A stretch of DNA of 32,673 nt. Origin: an uncultured Lachnospiraceae bacterium (GTDB lineage: Bacteria > Bacillota > Clostridia > Lachnospirales > Lachnospiraceae). Location: contig CANQGA010000014.1 in NCBI GenBank assembly GCA_947600145.1, positions 1-32,673 on the forward strand. Reading direction: 5' to 3'. The position numbers and the translations under genes are program-made. Of this stretch, positions 24,287-31,320 are shown one piece after another. Numbering within the stretch: position 1 is the stretch's first letter; every line of letters begins with the position of its first letter. The notes below the pieces were generated by a model. That model had not been told where the DNA came from and did no database searches. It was given only the letters and a program-made list of their open reading frames with translations.

Positions 24287-25669
24287 TTATCTCTTAATGT
24301 TCCAGTCAGGTACCAGATAATCCTCAAATTTTTCGTCGGGATTGGCATCATAGTATTTCTTTGTCGCCTGCGTAATATCTTCATTATACTGCTTCAGCAT
24401 ATCTTCCGCAGAAATCTCCCCTGCCAGAACCTGATTCTTGATACGCTCGTCGAGGGTAAGATAACCCGACATGTCGCTCCGCGGCATGGCGCTTGCCAAA
24501 TGACTGATACCTGCCAGTTCCGAGAATTCTTTCCACCCCTTCTTGGCATTCTCCAGCTTAACGTCCTTCACGACATCCCAGTCGAAAGGAATATTCGCCC
24601 CTTCCTCGTACAGGACTCTGGCCACATCATCTCCGCTGATCCACTTTAAGGCAGCCATGATCTTCTCCGCACCCTTCGTCTCCACAGACGCCGCGTTTAC
24701 ACAGAAAGCCGTTCCAGCGCTCGCATTCTGCAGATAGCGGTTGTTTTTATCTACAACCGGCACCGGAGCCACGCCCCAATCGCACTTCGCAGGAAACTGG
24801 TCGTTCAAAACGCCCACATCAAAGGAAAACGCGATTTTCATTCCGATGATCCCCTCTGCAAAATACGCACGCGCGGCATCGTTATCAAGACCCTCCGCCC
24901 CGGGATACACGCTGCCGTCTTCGATCATGCCCTTATACGTGTTGATGATCGGCGCCAGACCGCTGTAATCAAATTCTCCATTTACCGGATTAAAGCCGCT
25001 GTGACCAACCGAGGAGATCAGCAGCGTGGTCATATCAGACCCGACCCAGCTGTTCCACTTCATCGGTAAGATAATTCCAAATTGATTCTTTGATTCGTCG
25101 GTAAGAATCTTTGCATATTCTCTCATCTCATCAAACGTTTCGGGCGGGGTAGGCTCACCGTTTTCATCCACAAGTCCCGCAGCCTTGAACATATCCTTGT
25201 TGTAAATGAGGCCTCTTGTTGTGACTGAGGTAGGTACGCTGTAGATCTTGCCTTTATATTCCAGATTCGTATCCCCAAAGTAATCTCTGAATGGTTTCAA
25301 AAAATCCTCGCCGCCCGGCAGATCGTTGATCGGGTAGATCCATCCGTTTCCTACCATTACCTTATTCTCGAAAGACTTAGGCATAATGTCAGGCCCCTGC
25401 CCGGTCTGAAGCGCAAGTTCCAGGCTCTGGGCGAATGAATTGCCTTCTATTACCTGGTAATCGATCTGAATACCAAGTTTTTTGCCCTCGCCCTCGTTAA
25501 ACTCCTGCGCAAGTCTCTCCATCGTTGTCTTGGAATGCGAATTACCGGTCCAGATCGTCACTGTGGTCACCTCCGAACTGCCGGACTTCCCGCCGCTGCA
25601 GCCCGCCGCAATGCAGGCAACAATCAGCACCAGCGCCAGCAATACGGATAATCCTCTTCTTCTCTTCAT
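24287..25669 (-). CDS. Extracellular sugar-binding lipoprotein of the ABC importer
   Basis: 460 residues. The signal peptide has a basic start (MKRRRG), a hydrophobic core and a lipobox ending IAAGC, so lipid attachment at C24. The mature protein is a cluster-B/family-1 binding protein with TIWTGNSHSKTTMERLAQEFN near the start and YSVPTSVTTRGLIYNKDMFKAAG typical of CUT1 oligosaccharide binders. AGGAGG is 8 nt before ATG. First gene of its operon, under a promoter with the shared dyad. The ligand is probably an oligosaccharide of the glycan processed by the adjacent glycosidases; this is inference from the shared motif. Confidence 0.93.
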   Translation of the reverse strand: MKRRRGLSVLLALVLIVACIAAGCSGGKSGSSEVTTVTIWTGNSHSKTTMERLAQEFNEGEGKKLGIQIDYQVIEGNSFAQSLELALQTGQGPDIMPKSFENKVMVGNGWIYPINDLPGGEDFLKPFRDYFGDTNLEYKGKIYSVPTSVTTRGLIYNKDMFKAAGLVDENGEPTPPETFDEMREYAKILTDESKNQFGIILPMKWNSWVGSDMTTLLISSVGHSGFNPVNGEFDYSGLAPIINTYKGMIEDGSVYPGAEGLDNDAARAYFAEGIIGMKIAFSFDVGVLNDQFPAKCDWGVAPVPVVDKNNRYLQNASAGTAFCVNAASVETKGAEKIMAALKWISGDDVARVLYEEGANIPFDWDVVKDVKLENAKKGWKEFSELAGISHLASAMPRSDMSGYLTLDERIKNQVLAGEISAEDMLKQYNEDITQATKKYYDANPDEKFEDYLVPDWNIKR

Positions 25670-25719
25670 CTTACCATCCTCCTTTTTTAATTTGAAAAGA
25701 CGTCTGAATCTTCGACGTG

Positions 25720-25748
25720 CTTATAGTATAACATAGCAAAAACATCAA
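25720..25748 (-). promoter_or_regulatory. Promoter of the ABC importer operon
   Basis: Minus-strand TTGATG (25743-25748) and TATAAG (25720-25725) are spaced 17 bp. The -10 sequence is identical to that of the glycosidase operon, and the dyad at 25754-25770 lies 5 bp upstream of the -35 box. Confidence 0.65.
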
Positions 25749-25753
25749 TGGAA

Positions 25754-25770
25754 GTTTGATATTTTCACAC
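25754..25770. promoter_or_regulatory. Candidate response-regulator operator, copy 2
   Basis: On the minus strand this reads GTGTGAA-AAT-ATCAAAC, in the same orientation and nearly the same distance from its gene (about 85 bp) as copy 1 before the glycosidase operon. Confidence 0.6.
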
Positions 25771-25808
25771 ACTTTTGCGCAATCCATGTACAAAATTAAG
25801 ATTAAAAT

Positions 25809-25851
25809 AAGTGCCGGAAATTCCCTGCAGTATAAGGAACTTCCGGCACTT
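25809..25851 (-). terminator. Terminator after the antitoxin-like gene
   Basis: Arms AAGTGCCGGAA (25809-25819) and TTCCGGCACTT (25841-25851) form a strong stem. The minus strand continues into a T-rich stretch. It lies about 40 nt after the end of the gene at 25891 and isolates it from the importer operon. The 25670-25890 gap holds this hairpin, the importer promoter and the dyad. Confidence 0.8.
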
Positions 25852-25890
25852 TCTTCTGCCTGCCAAACACACCCTTGTATTTTCGCCGTC

Positions 25891-26937
25891 TCAGGAAAAG
25901 TCCCGGATATCCTTCGCCAGCCTGAACGGAATGATATCCCCCTGGGCCGTCTTCCGATAAGCCGTCTCCTGATGCATATAATCAACAATATCCTTCGCCT
26001 TAAACGCAGCGAATTTCATAATCACTTCATCCAATATTGCTTTTTCTTCTTCCGCAATAACCGTATAGTCAATCCCTTTTCCGGGATATATGTGCAGGAT
26101 CGAATCATAATAGCCGTCTGTTTCTTCTCTTACATCAAGCCTTTCCAGATTCATAAGCTTATAATGACTGATCGGCAGCGCACCCATCGCATCATGCCTG
26201 TATACAAGACCGGTCATAGCAACTCCCCTTCTCTTATAAGACAATGCGTCCGCGTACCATAACATCTTCATAAGCTTTACTTTGAACAAATTGGTAATTC
26301 TTTCCGCAAAGTACGAAATAATGGCCTCTATTTTATCAAGATCCAAAACCGTATAGCCATTCGAATCCGATGGTTCCTCATATTGGGCATACTCACCCTC
26401 GATCGCCTGCCGAACCAGAAACTCCATACCGTAATCGTTCAGCTTCTCCACGATACGCGCCTTGATCTCAAGACGTTTGGGATTGGAGAATTTACCGGCA
26501 TTTCTTTTCAGAAACTCCAGAGCCTTCAGCGGATTATCCTTTATCAGCCGAAGCATCACATCGTATGCCTCATCCTGGATCGCCTTGCTTTCATAACGGG
26601 AAATTGTAGCCTCCCCCCATCCCAGAAGCCCTGCCAGATCCACCTGCGACAACCCGTAGCTTTCCCTGATCGCCACTATTTCATCAGAGGTCAGCAGTCC
26701 ATGTGCTGCACGATAGGCATTGCGGGCATTCAGCAGATTCTCATTCGTCATGGCGGCCGTCTCAAATTCGTTTTCTTCCTCATCAGCATTAATACAGTAA
26801 TAAAAATGCTCCTCATACAGCACGGGCTCGCCTTTTATCTCGACCTGCGTACGCCGTTTTCTTTCCTCTACTTCATGAGTTTCGTCACATAGCGGACAGT
26901 TCATATGAATTTTTTTAATCAATACGCCGTCTTTCAT
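25891..26937 (-). CDS. MqsA/YgiT-type zinc-finger, HTH and Panacea-domain antitoxin-like protein
   Basis: 348 residues in three parts. A YgiT-like N-terminal segment (CPLCDETHEV, with a later single Cys in FYYC) is followed by a Cro/MqsA helix-turn-helix near residues 85-115 (SYGLSQVDLAGLLGWGEATI). A C-terminal Panacea/DUF4065 (SocA/GepA) domain starts near 200 (KLMKMLWYADALSYKRRG). Proteins of this design are antitoxins of varied toxins or regulators near prophages. The gene has its own consensus promoter and a palindrome, flanking terminator, and no partner gene on either side. The ATG at 26937 is 18 nt from the nearest strong ribosome site. Toxin neutralisation here is not shown; an orphan or a stand-alone regulator is possible. 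Confidence 0.85.
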   Translation of the reverse strand: MKDGVLIKKIHMNCPLCDETHEVEERKRRTQVEIKGEPVLYEEHFYYCINADEEENEFETAAMTNENLLNARNAYRAAHGLLTSDEIVAIRESYGLSQVDLAGLLGWGEATISRYESKAIQDEAYDVMLRLIKDNPLKALEFLKRNAGKFSNPKRLEIKARIVEKLNDYGMEFLVRQAIEGEYAQYEEPSDSNGYTVLDLDKIEAIISYFAERITNLFKVKLMKMLWYADALSYKRRGVAMTGLVYRHDAMGALPISHYKLMNLERLDVREETDGYYDSILHIYPGKGIDYTVIAEEEKAILDEVIMKFAAFKAKDIVDYMHQETAYRKTAQGDIIPFRLAKDIRDFS

Positions 26938-26955
26938 TAAGCTTTATTATAGGCA

Positions 26956-26962
26956 CCTCCTC
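26956..26962 (-). promoter_or_regulatory. Distant ribosome site before the antitoxin-like gene
   Basis: Minus-strand GAGGAGG is a very strong Shine-Dalgarno sequence but lies 18 nt before the only reasonable ATG, well beyond normal spacing. No in-frame start lies between, because TAA stops the frame 7-9 nt upstream of the ATG. Confidence 0.45.
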
Positions 26963-26970
26963 TTTGTTCC

Positions 26971-26986
26971 ACTATCAATTGATAGT
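26971..26986. promoter_or_regulatory. Palindromic operator at the antitoxin-like promoter
   Basis: ACTATCAATTGATAGT is a perfect 16-bp palindrome overlapping the -10 box of the promoter at 26984-27012. This is the usual place for autorepression by an HTH antitoxin of the MqsA type. Confidence 0.7.
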
Positions 26987-27012
26987 ATATCGATTATTTG
27001 ATTGTTTGTCAA
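26984..27012 (-). promoter_or_regulatory. Promoter of the antitoxin-like gene
   Basis: Consensus TTGACA (27007-27012) and TATACT (26984-26989) on the minus strand, spaced 17 bp. The -35 box overlaps the stop codon of the GH3 gene. Confidence 0.85.
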
Positions 27013-29603
27013 GAGCTTTTAATCTTCATCCTCCACGCCGCGTCGATCACATGGGCCGCGCAGTATTCCGCCTCCTCACGGGTCAGCGAAAACTCCTTAT
27101 CCTTCCCCTTAAGCGCCGCCAGCGCCTGCCTGTAGTCGCCGCCGGAGCCGGGCATGAACAGGTCGTTGCCGGCCGCCAGGGTCGGGGCCGGTTTCGCCAT
27201 GCGGTATCTTCCCTTCGCTCCCATCATGCTGACCACCCAGTCGGTCATGATCAGGCCGCCGTAGCCCCACTCCCCGCGCAGAACCGTCTTCATCAGGTCG
27301 CCTCGCTCCGAAGTGTGGGTGCCGTTTAACAGATTGTAGCTGGTCATCAGAGCCGCCGGACTGCTCCCGGCGATGCAGATCTCAAAGCCGCGCAGATAGA
27401 TCTCCCTCAGGGCCCGCTCGCTGACCTGACTGTTGGAGACATAGCGGTTGGTCTCCTGGTTATTGCAGCAGAAATGCTTGACCGTCGTACCCTTGCCCGG
27501 ATGCTTCTGCACGCCCTTCGTGACCGCCGCGCCCACCAGGCCGCTGACCAGCGGATCCTCCGAACAGTATTCGAAGTTCCGGCCGCACAGCGGACTTCTC
27601 TGGATGTTAAATGCGGGCGCCAGCCACAGATCGATCCCAAACCGCTCCATCTCCTCGCCCACCAGGTCCCCGCAGGCCTCGCAGAGCTTCAGGTTCCAGC
27701 TCTGCGCCAGGGCCGTGCCGATGGGGATCGCGGTACAGTACTGATCCCGCACCTCGCCCTTAGGCGGCCGGCTTATCAGCTTCATGACGGCCTTAAGCCC
27801 AGAGCCCATGAACTCCTCCATGCCCGCAGGCATCGCGTTTCCGATGGCGTGGGCACCCTTCTTATCCCGGACGTAGTGCTTCGCCAGACGCAGTCCGGCC
27901 GGGCCGTCGGCCATGATCAGGTTCGGCACGCCGTCCACCTTGTCCGTCGTCTCGCCCGCCGCGCCGGCCACGTTCGCGGATGCGCTGCCGATGACGCCGG
28001 CGATCCCCCGCAGCCCCTCGCCGAAACTGCCCATGCACAGGCTGATCAGCTGCTCGTCGGTGAGGGAGGCGGCTTTACGTCGGGCTTCCTCCGACGCTTC
28101 ATAGGGCTGCGGCCAGGTCAGGGAGGAGCATGCATCCGCATTCAGATGCAGAATTGGAAGGCCTCTCAAGCTACCGACCTGTGCCATTCTTTCGTTTATT
28201 TCCGCATTATTTGCAGTTGCCACACAATTACTGCCAGACTTGTAACTGCTTTCTTCCGTTGCCACGGCATCCGTTTCACCAGGTTCCGATATGCTCGGTT
28301 CCATCGATTCCGAAGCCACGGCGCATACCGGTTCCCCCACCGGTCCTTCCGGCTTCCAGTCCTCAAAATCCGGCTTTCCGCCCACATTGCTTAGCTGCCG
28401 CACCGTCACCGTCTCATCCAGCCGCACCACTGCGCAGGCTACAGTATCCCGGCTGCTCGTTCCGACGCGCACGATATAATCTCCGGCTTCGAGTATATAT
28501 CTAGCCGTCTCCGTATCATACCCGGCCAGGCTTTCCATTGCAAACCGCACATTCACAGTCTCACTCTCTCCCGGCGCCAGAAGTCCGGTCTTCGCAAACC
28601 CGGCCAGCGTCTGATACGGCTGGTCCAGCTTTCCCCACGGAACGGAGACGTAGACCTGCACAACTTCCTTGCCCTGATAGCCACCCGCATTCTTCACCGG
28701 CACGGACACGGTAACCTCTGTACCCTCGATTGATGCAGAAGCATCTCCAAGCTCGAAATCCGTGTAGGTCACACCGTAACCGAATGGAAACATGGGCTTT
28801 TTCCCCACGCTGTCGAAATACCGGTAACCTACATAGATCCCTTCCCGATATCGCGTATCATCCGGATCTCCGAACTCGCCGACAGCCGCGTAATCTTCCC
28901 ACGCGCTCCAGGTGGCGGCCAGCTTCCCGGAAGGCACGCTCTTTCCAAGCAAAATATCCGCCAGCACGCGGCCTGTCACCGCGCCCAGCTGGGACAGAAT
29001 CAGAATATTCTCCACTTCCAACACAGGACTCAGGTCCACGACGCCGCCCACGTTCAGCACCAGCATGAAACGCTCATACTTCCTGCTGCACGCCAGGATA
29101 TCCCGGATCTCCGTCTCCGTCAGCCTGATGTCGCCGGCCTCCGGCCTGCGGTCATTGCCCTCGCCGGAATTGCGTGCCAGCACATAAACGGCCGTGTCCC
29201 CCGCGGCGTCGATGGGCAGTTCATACGCCGGTTCCGGCATCACCGCGCCCATGCCCACCATGAACGCCATCTGACGGCTCTCTTTCGCCTTTCTCTTAAT
29301 ATCCGCGATAAACTGCTTATGGGCCTCTTCCCGGACCGCGTCGTAGCCGTCCAGCCAGCTCTTGCTTGTAATTGTAAATCCCGCCTTCTCAAGCCCCCAC
29401 TCCACCGTCGCGAAGAAGCGGGAATTCACGTCGCCCGAACCGGTGCCGCCCTTGACCGTGCGGCGCGCGCCGCTGCCGTAGAGCGCGACCGGGCCCGCCG
29501 CCGGGAGCGGAAAAGCACCGTTTTTCTTAAGAAGCACCGTGCATTCCGGCGCCAGCTTCCTGAGCTTCGCGAAATGTTCCTTTTCATACGTGTTGACTGC
29601 CAT
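27009..29603 (-). CDS. GH3 beta-glycosidase with circularly permuted domains
   Basis: 864 residues in reversed order compared with classical GH3. The GH3_C alpha/beta sandwich is first (about 20-260, with the acid/base-side segment NSGEGNDRR). The fibronectin-III domain follows (about 290-400, YEAGDYIVRVG-type strands), then a Ser/Glu-rich linker (about 430-475). The TIM barrel is last, with ADGPAGLR, AFNIQRSPLCGRNFEY and KHFCCNNQE. The nucleophile is D788 in LIMTDW, close to the C-terminus. No signal peptide. AAGGAG lies 10 nt before ATG. Permuted GH3 enzymes are known in Ruminococcus and relatives. Probably a cytoplasmic beta-glucosidase or beta-xylosidase; specificity is not readable. Confidence 0.9.
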   Translation of the reverse strand: MAVNTYEKEHFAKLRKLAPECTVLLKKNGAFPLPAAGPVALYGSGARRTVKGGTGSGDVNSRFFATVEWGLEKAGFTITSKSWLDGYDAVREEAHKQFIADIKRKAKESRQMAFMVGMGAVMPEPAYELPIDAAGDTAVYVLARNSGEGNDRRPEAGDIRLTETEIRDILACSRKYERFMLVLNVGGVVDLSPVLEVENILILSQLGAVTGRVLADILLGKSVPSGKLAATWSAWEDYAAVGEFGDPDDTRYREGIYVGYRYFDSVGKKPMFPFGYGVTYTDFELGDASASIEGTEVTVSVPVKNAGGYQGKEVVQVYVSVPWGKLDQPYQTLAGFAKTGLLAPGESETVNVRFAMESLAGYDTETARYILEAGDYIVRVGTSSRDTVACAVVRLDETVTVRQLSNVGGKPDFEDWKPEGPVGEPVCAVASESMEPSISEPGETDAVATEESSYKSGSNCVATANNAEINERMAQVGSLRGLPILHLNADACSSLTWPQPYEASEEARRKAASLTDEQLISLCMGSFGEGLRGIAGVIGSASANVAGAAGETTDKVDGVPNLIMADGPAGLRLAKHYVRDKKGAHAIGNAMPAGMEEFMGSGLKAVMKLISRPPKGEVRDQYCTAIPIGTALAQSWNLKLCEACGDLVGEEMERFGIDLWLAPAFNIQRSPLCGRNFEYCSEDPLVSGLVGAAVTKGVQKHPGKGTTVKHFCCNNQETNRYVSNSQVSERALREIYLRGFEICIAGSSPAALMTSYNLLNGTHTSERGDLMKTVLRGEWGYGGLIMTDWVVSMMGAKGRYRMAKPAPTLAAGNDLFMPGSGGDYRQALAALKGKDKEFSLTREEAEYCAAHVIDAAWRMKIKSS

Positions 29604-29644
29604 GCTTAAATCGCTCCTTTCTGACTCTCTGCCTGGATCTCCGT

Positions 29645-29671
29645 CCTATATACAAGATAACTCTGTGTCAA
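29645..29671 (-). promoter_or_regulatory. Possible promoter of the GH3 gene
   Basis: Minus-strand TTGACA (29666-29671) is perfect, but the best -10 candidate TATAGG (29645-29650) is only 15 bp away. The 29604-29826 gap holds only this and the terminator at 29749. Confidence 0.35.
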
Positions 29672-29748
29672 TCATATTCCCTCGCCAATCTCTTTGCAAG
29701 CGGAATCTTGCCCGTCTTCCAACAAGCCGGGCAGAATCTGTAAAAACA

Positions 29749-29771
29749 GCCGGCCGTTCGTCCCGGCCGGC
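29749..29771 (-). terminator. Rho-independent terminator after the GH5 gene
   Basis: GCCGGCCG (29749-29756) pairs with CGGCCGGC (29764-29771) around a 7-nt loop. On the minus strand the stem is followed by TGTTTTTAC. It ends the GH78-GH5 transcript before the GH3 gene. Confidence 0.85.
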
Positions 29772-29826
29772 GCAGCTCAAATGTTTCTTTCCTTCACATC
29801 CAGAAATCAGTCATTCAAAATACACG

Positions 29827-31224
29827 TCACTCCGGATTCCGGCTGATCACCACGACAGCCCTTCCCGCAGTCTCCGTCTTCAGGATGCAGAAGCAACTCC
29901 CGTCCGCCGCCGGCTCGATCCGAAACGCACCGGGCAGACTGCACTCCATTTTCTCCGGAACAAACGGACAGAATATCCTCGTCTCGCCTGTCGCCTCCGC
30001 CTGAAAAGTCATTTCAAAGCGGCAGGAGGCCTCGTCATAATGATACGCCTCAAGCGTCCCCGCACTCTCTTGCGGATAGGCCCGGCACAGCGAGGAGAAG
30101 TTGGGGTCGCTTTCCATCCCGGGACGGTACTCGCAGTACGCCGATCCCCATAGATTCTTCTCTAAAATGCCGTTCATATGACGGATCAGATTATTCGTAA
30201 AGTCCGCCGACGGGAATGCGCCCCATTCGCCGACGATCGTCGGAAGCCCCAGACGGTCCTGTCCCCGCCGTTTTTCCTCGTAGAGCCGCTCCACATTTTC
30301 TTTGCTGAAGCTTTCATAGCGGTCAGAGTCCACGACCGAATCATAGCCATGCGGCGCATAAATCTGATTACCGTCGTCAAGCCGCCCGATGCCGGTCGGA
30401 ATGTCGGTGCTGCAGTAAATATTTCCGCCCGTGACAACCGGCTTATCGCTTACACGGCGAATGGCGGCCTGCATGCGGCGGTAAAAATCCATCAGCGTCG
30501 TCCGGTCGAATTCCAGGAAGCGCCCGCCGACGATCTGCATAAATTCCGCCTGTTCTTCGGGAGAAACCGTTTCCGGCCTGTTCATATCAAAATCCGGGTT
30601 CTTCTCCATCATCTTCTGTGTGGCAAGTCCGAACGCCTCCCGTGCGATATGTCCCATAAACGGTTCATTCATAGGTTCAAAACCGATGACATTCGAACAG
30701 TCCGCAAATGTCTGCGCAATTCTCTCCCACATGGCGGAATAGTGATCCAGAAGCCCCACGCCATCCGCCGCCGGGGCGTTCGCCCAGAAATTATCCGCCG
30801 CCCGGATGATGGCCTCGCTCTCCAGATACGCATTATACCACATCGTACAATGCTCCGGATGCGGCAGACCTTCATCCAGACAGGCCCAGTCCGGCGCGCC
30901 GTCGATATATTTCTGCGCGAACAGATCCTGATGCATGTCGAGGATGATGTAGATTCCGTAATCCTCCGCCAGTTTCACGATCTCCTTCACCCTGCCCAGA
31001 TATGCCTCATCGTAAACCCCCGGCTGCGGCTCCACGCCGTCCCAGAAGATGCCGAAGCGCAGCAGATTAAAACCCATCTTCTTAAAGAACGGGAAGGCAT
31101 CCTCAAACTTCGGGTAGAAATGCCCAAGCTTCGCCTCCCGGCACAGGACATTGACGCCATGCAGGAGGACTTCCCTGCCCGACTCATTGATAAACCTGGT
31201 CCCTTTTAGCAGTATTTTTTCCAT
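29827..31224 (-). CDS. GH5 family glycosidase, endoglycosylceramidase-like
   Basis: 465 residues from ATG at 31224, with GAGGAG 7 nt upstream; an extra 31-codon upstream reading from 31317 is rejected. The GH5 barrel shows LHGVNVLCR, FGIFWDGVEPQPGVYD, ILDMHQDLF, acid/base E187 (FEPMNEP), APHGYDSVVDSD and nucleophile E333 (VGEWGA). A small beta-sandwich closes the protein. The MHQDLF and FWDGVEPQPG segments are characteristic of the endoglycosylceramidase-like subfamilies, which cleave glycans from lipid or flavonoid aglycones. No signal peptide, so the substrate is probably a small imported glycoside. Downstream partner of the GH78 gene. Confidence 0.87.
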   Translation of the reverse strand: MEKILLKGTRFINESGREVLLHGVNVLCREAKLGHFYPKFEDAFPFFKKMGFNLLRFGIFWDGVEPQPGVYDEAYLGRVKEIVKLAEDYGIYIILDMHQDLFAQKYIDGAPDWACLDEGLPHPEHCTMWYNAYLESEAIIRAADNFWANAPAADGVGLLDHYSAMWERIAQTFADCSNVIGFEPMNEPFMGHIAREAFGLATQKMMEKNPDFDMNRPETVSPEEQAEFMQIVGGRFLEFDRTTLMDFYRRMQAAIRRVSDKPVVTGGNIYCSTDIPTGIGRLDDGNQIYAPHGYDSVVDSDRYESFSKENVERLYEEKRRGQDRLGLPTIVGEWGAFPSADFTNNLIRHMNGILEKNLWGSAYCEYRPGMESDPNFSSLCRAYPQESAGTLEAYHYDEASCRFEMTFQAEATGETRIFCPFVPEKMECSLPGAFRIEPAADGSCFCILKTETAGRAVVVISRNPE

Positions 31225-31320
31225 GTCTTTCTCCTCGTCATCGTCACACGTCTCTCCGGTCACAGCACGATATGCAGCCGTCTTTCTTCGATAACCCTGT
31301 ATCCTGTAACCTTGCAAGAC

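Noticed and set aside
25671-25988. Minus-strand 105-codon frame as a toxin partner of the antitoxin-like gene
   Set aside because: It spans the terminator hairpin, the importer promoter and the dyad, overlaps the antitoxin-like gene, and has no toxin features.
27474-28394. 306-codon plus-strand frame opposite GH3
   Set aside because: Arg/His-rich translation without family signals; antisense shadow of a strongly supported gene.
30178-31209. 343-codon plus-strand frame opposite the GH5 gene
   Set aside because: GC-rich coding sequence often leaves open antisense frames; the opposite strand has intact GH5 catalytic motifs.
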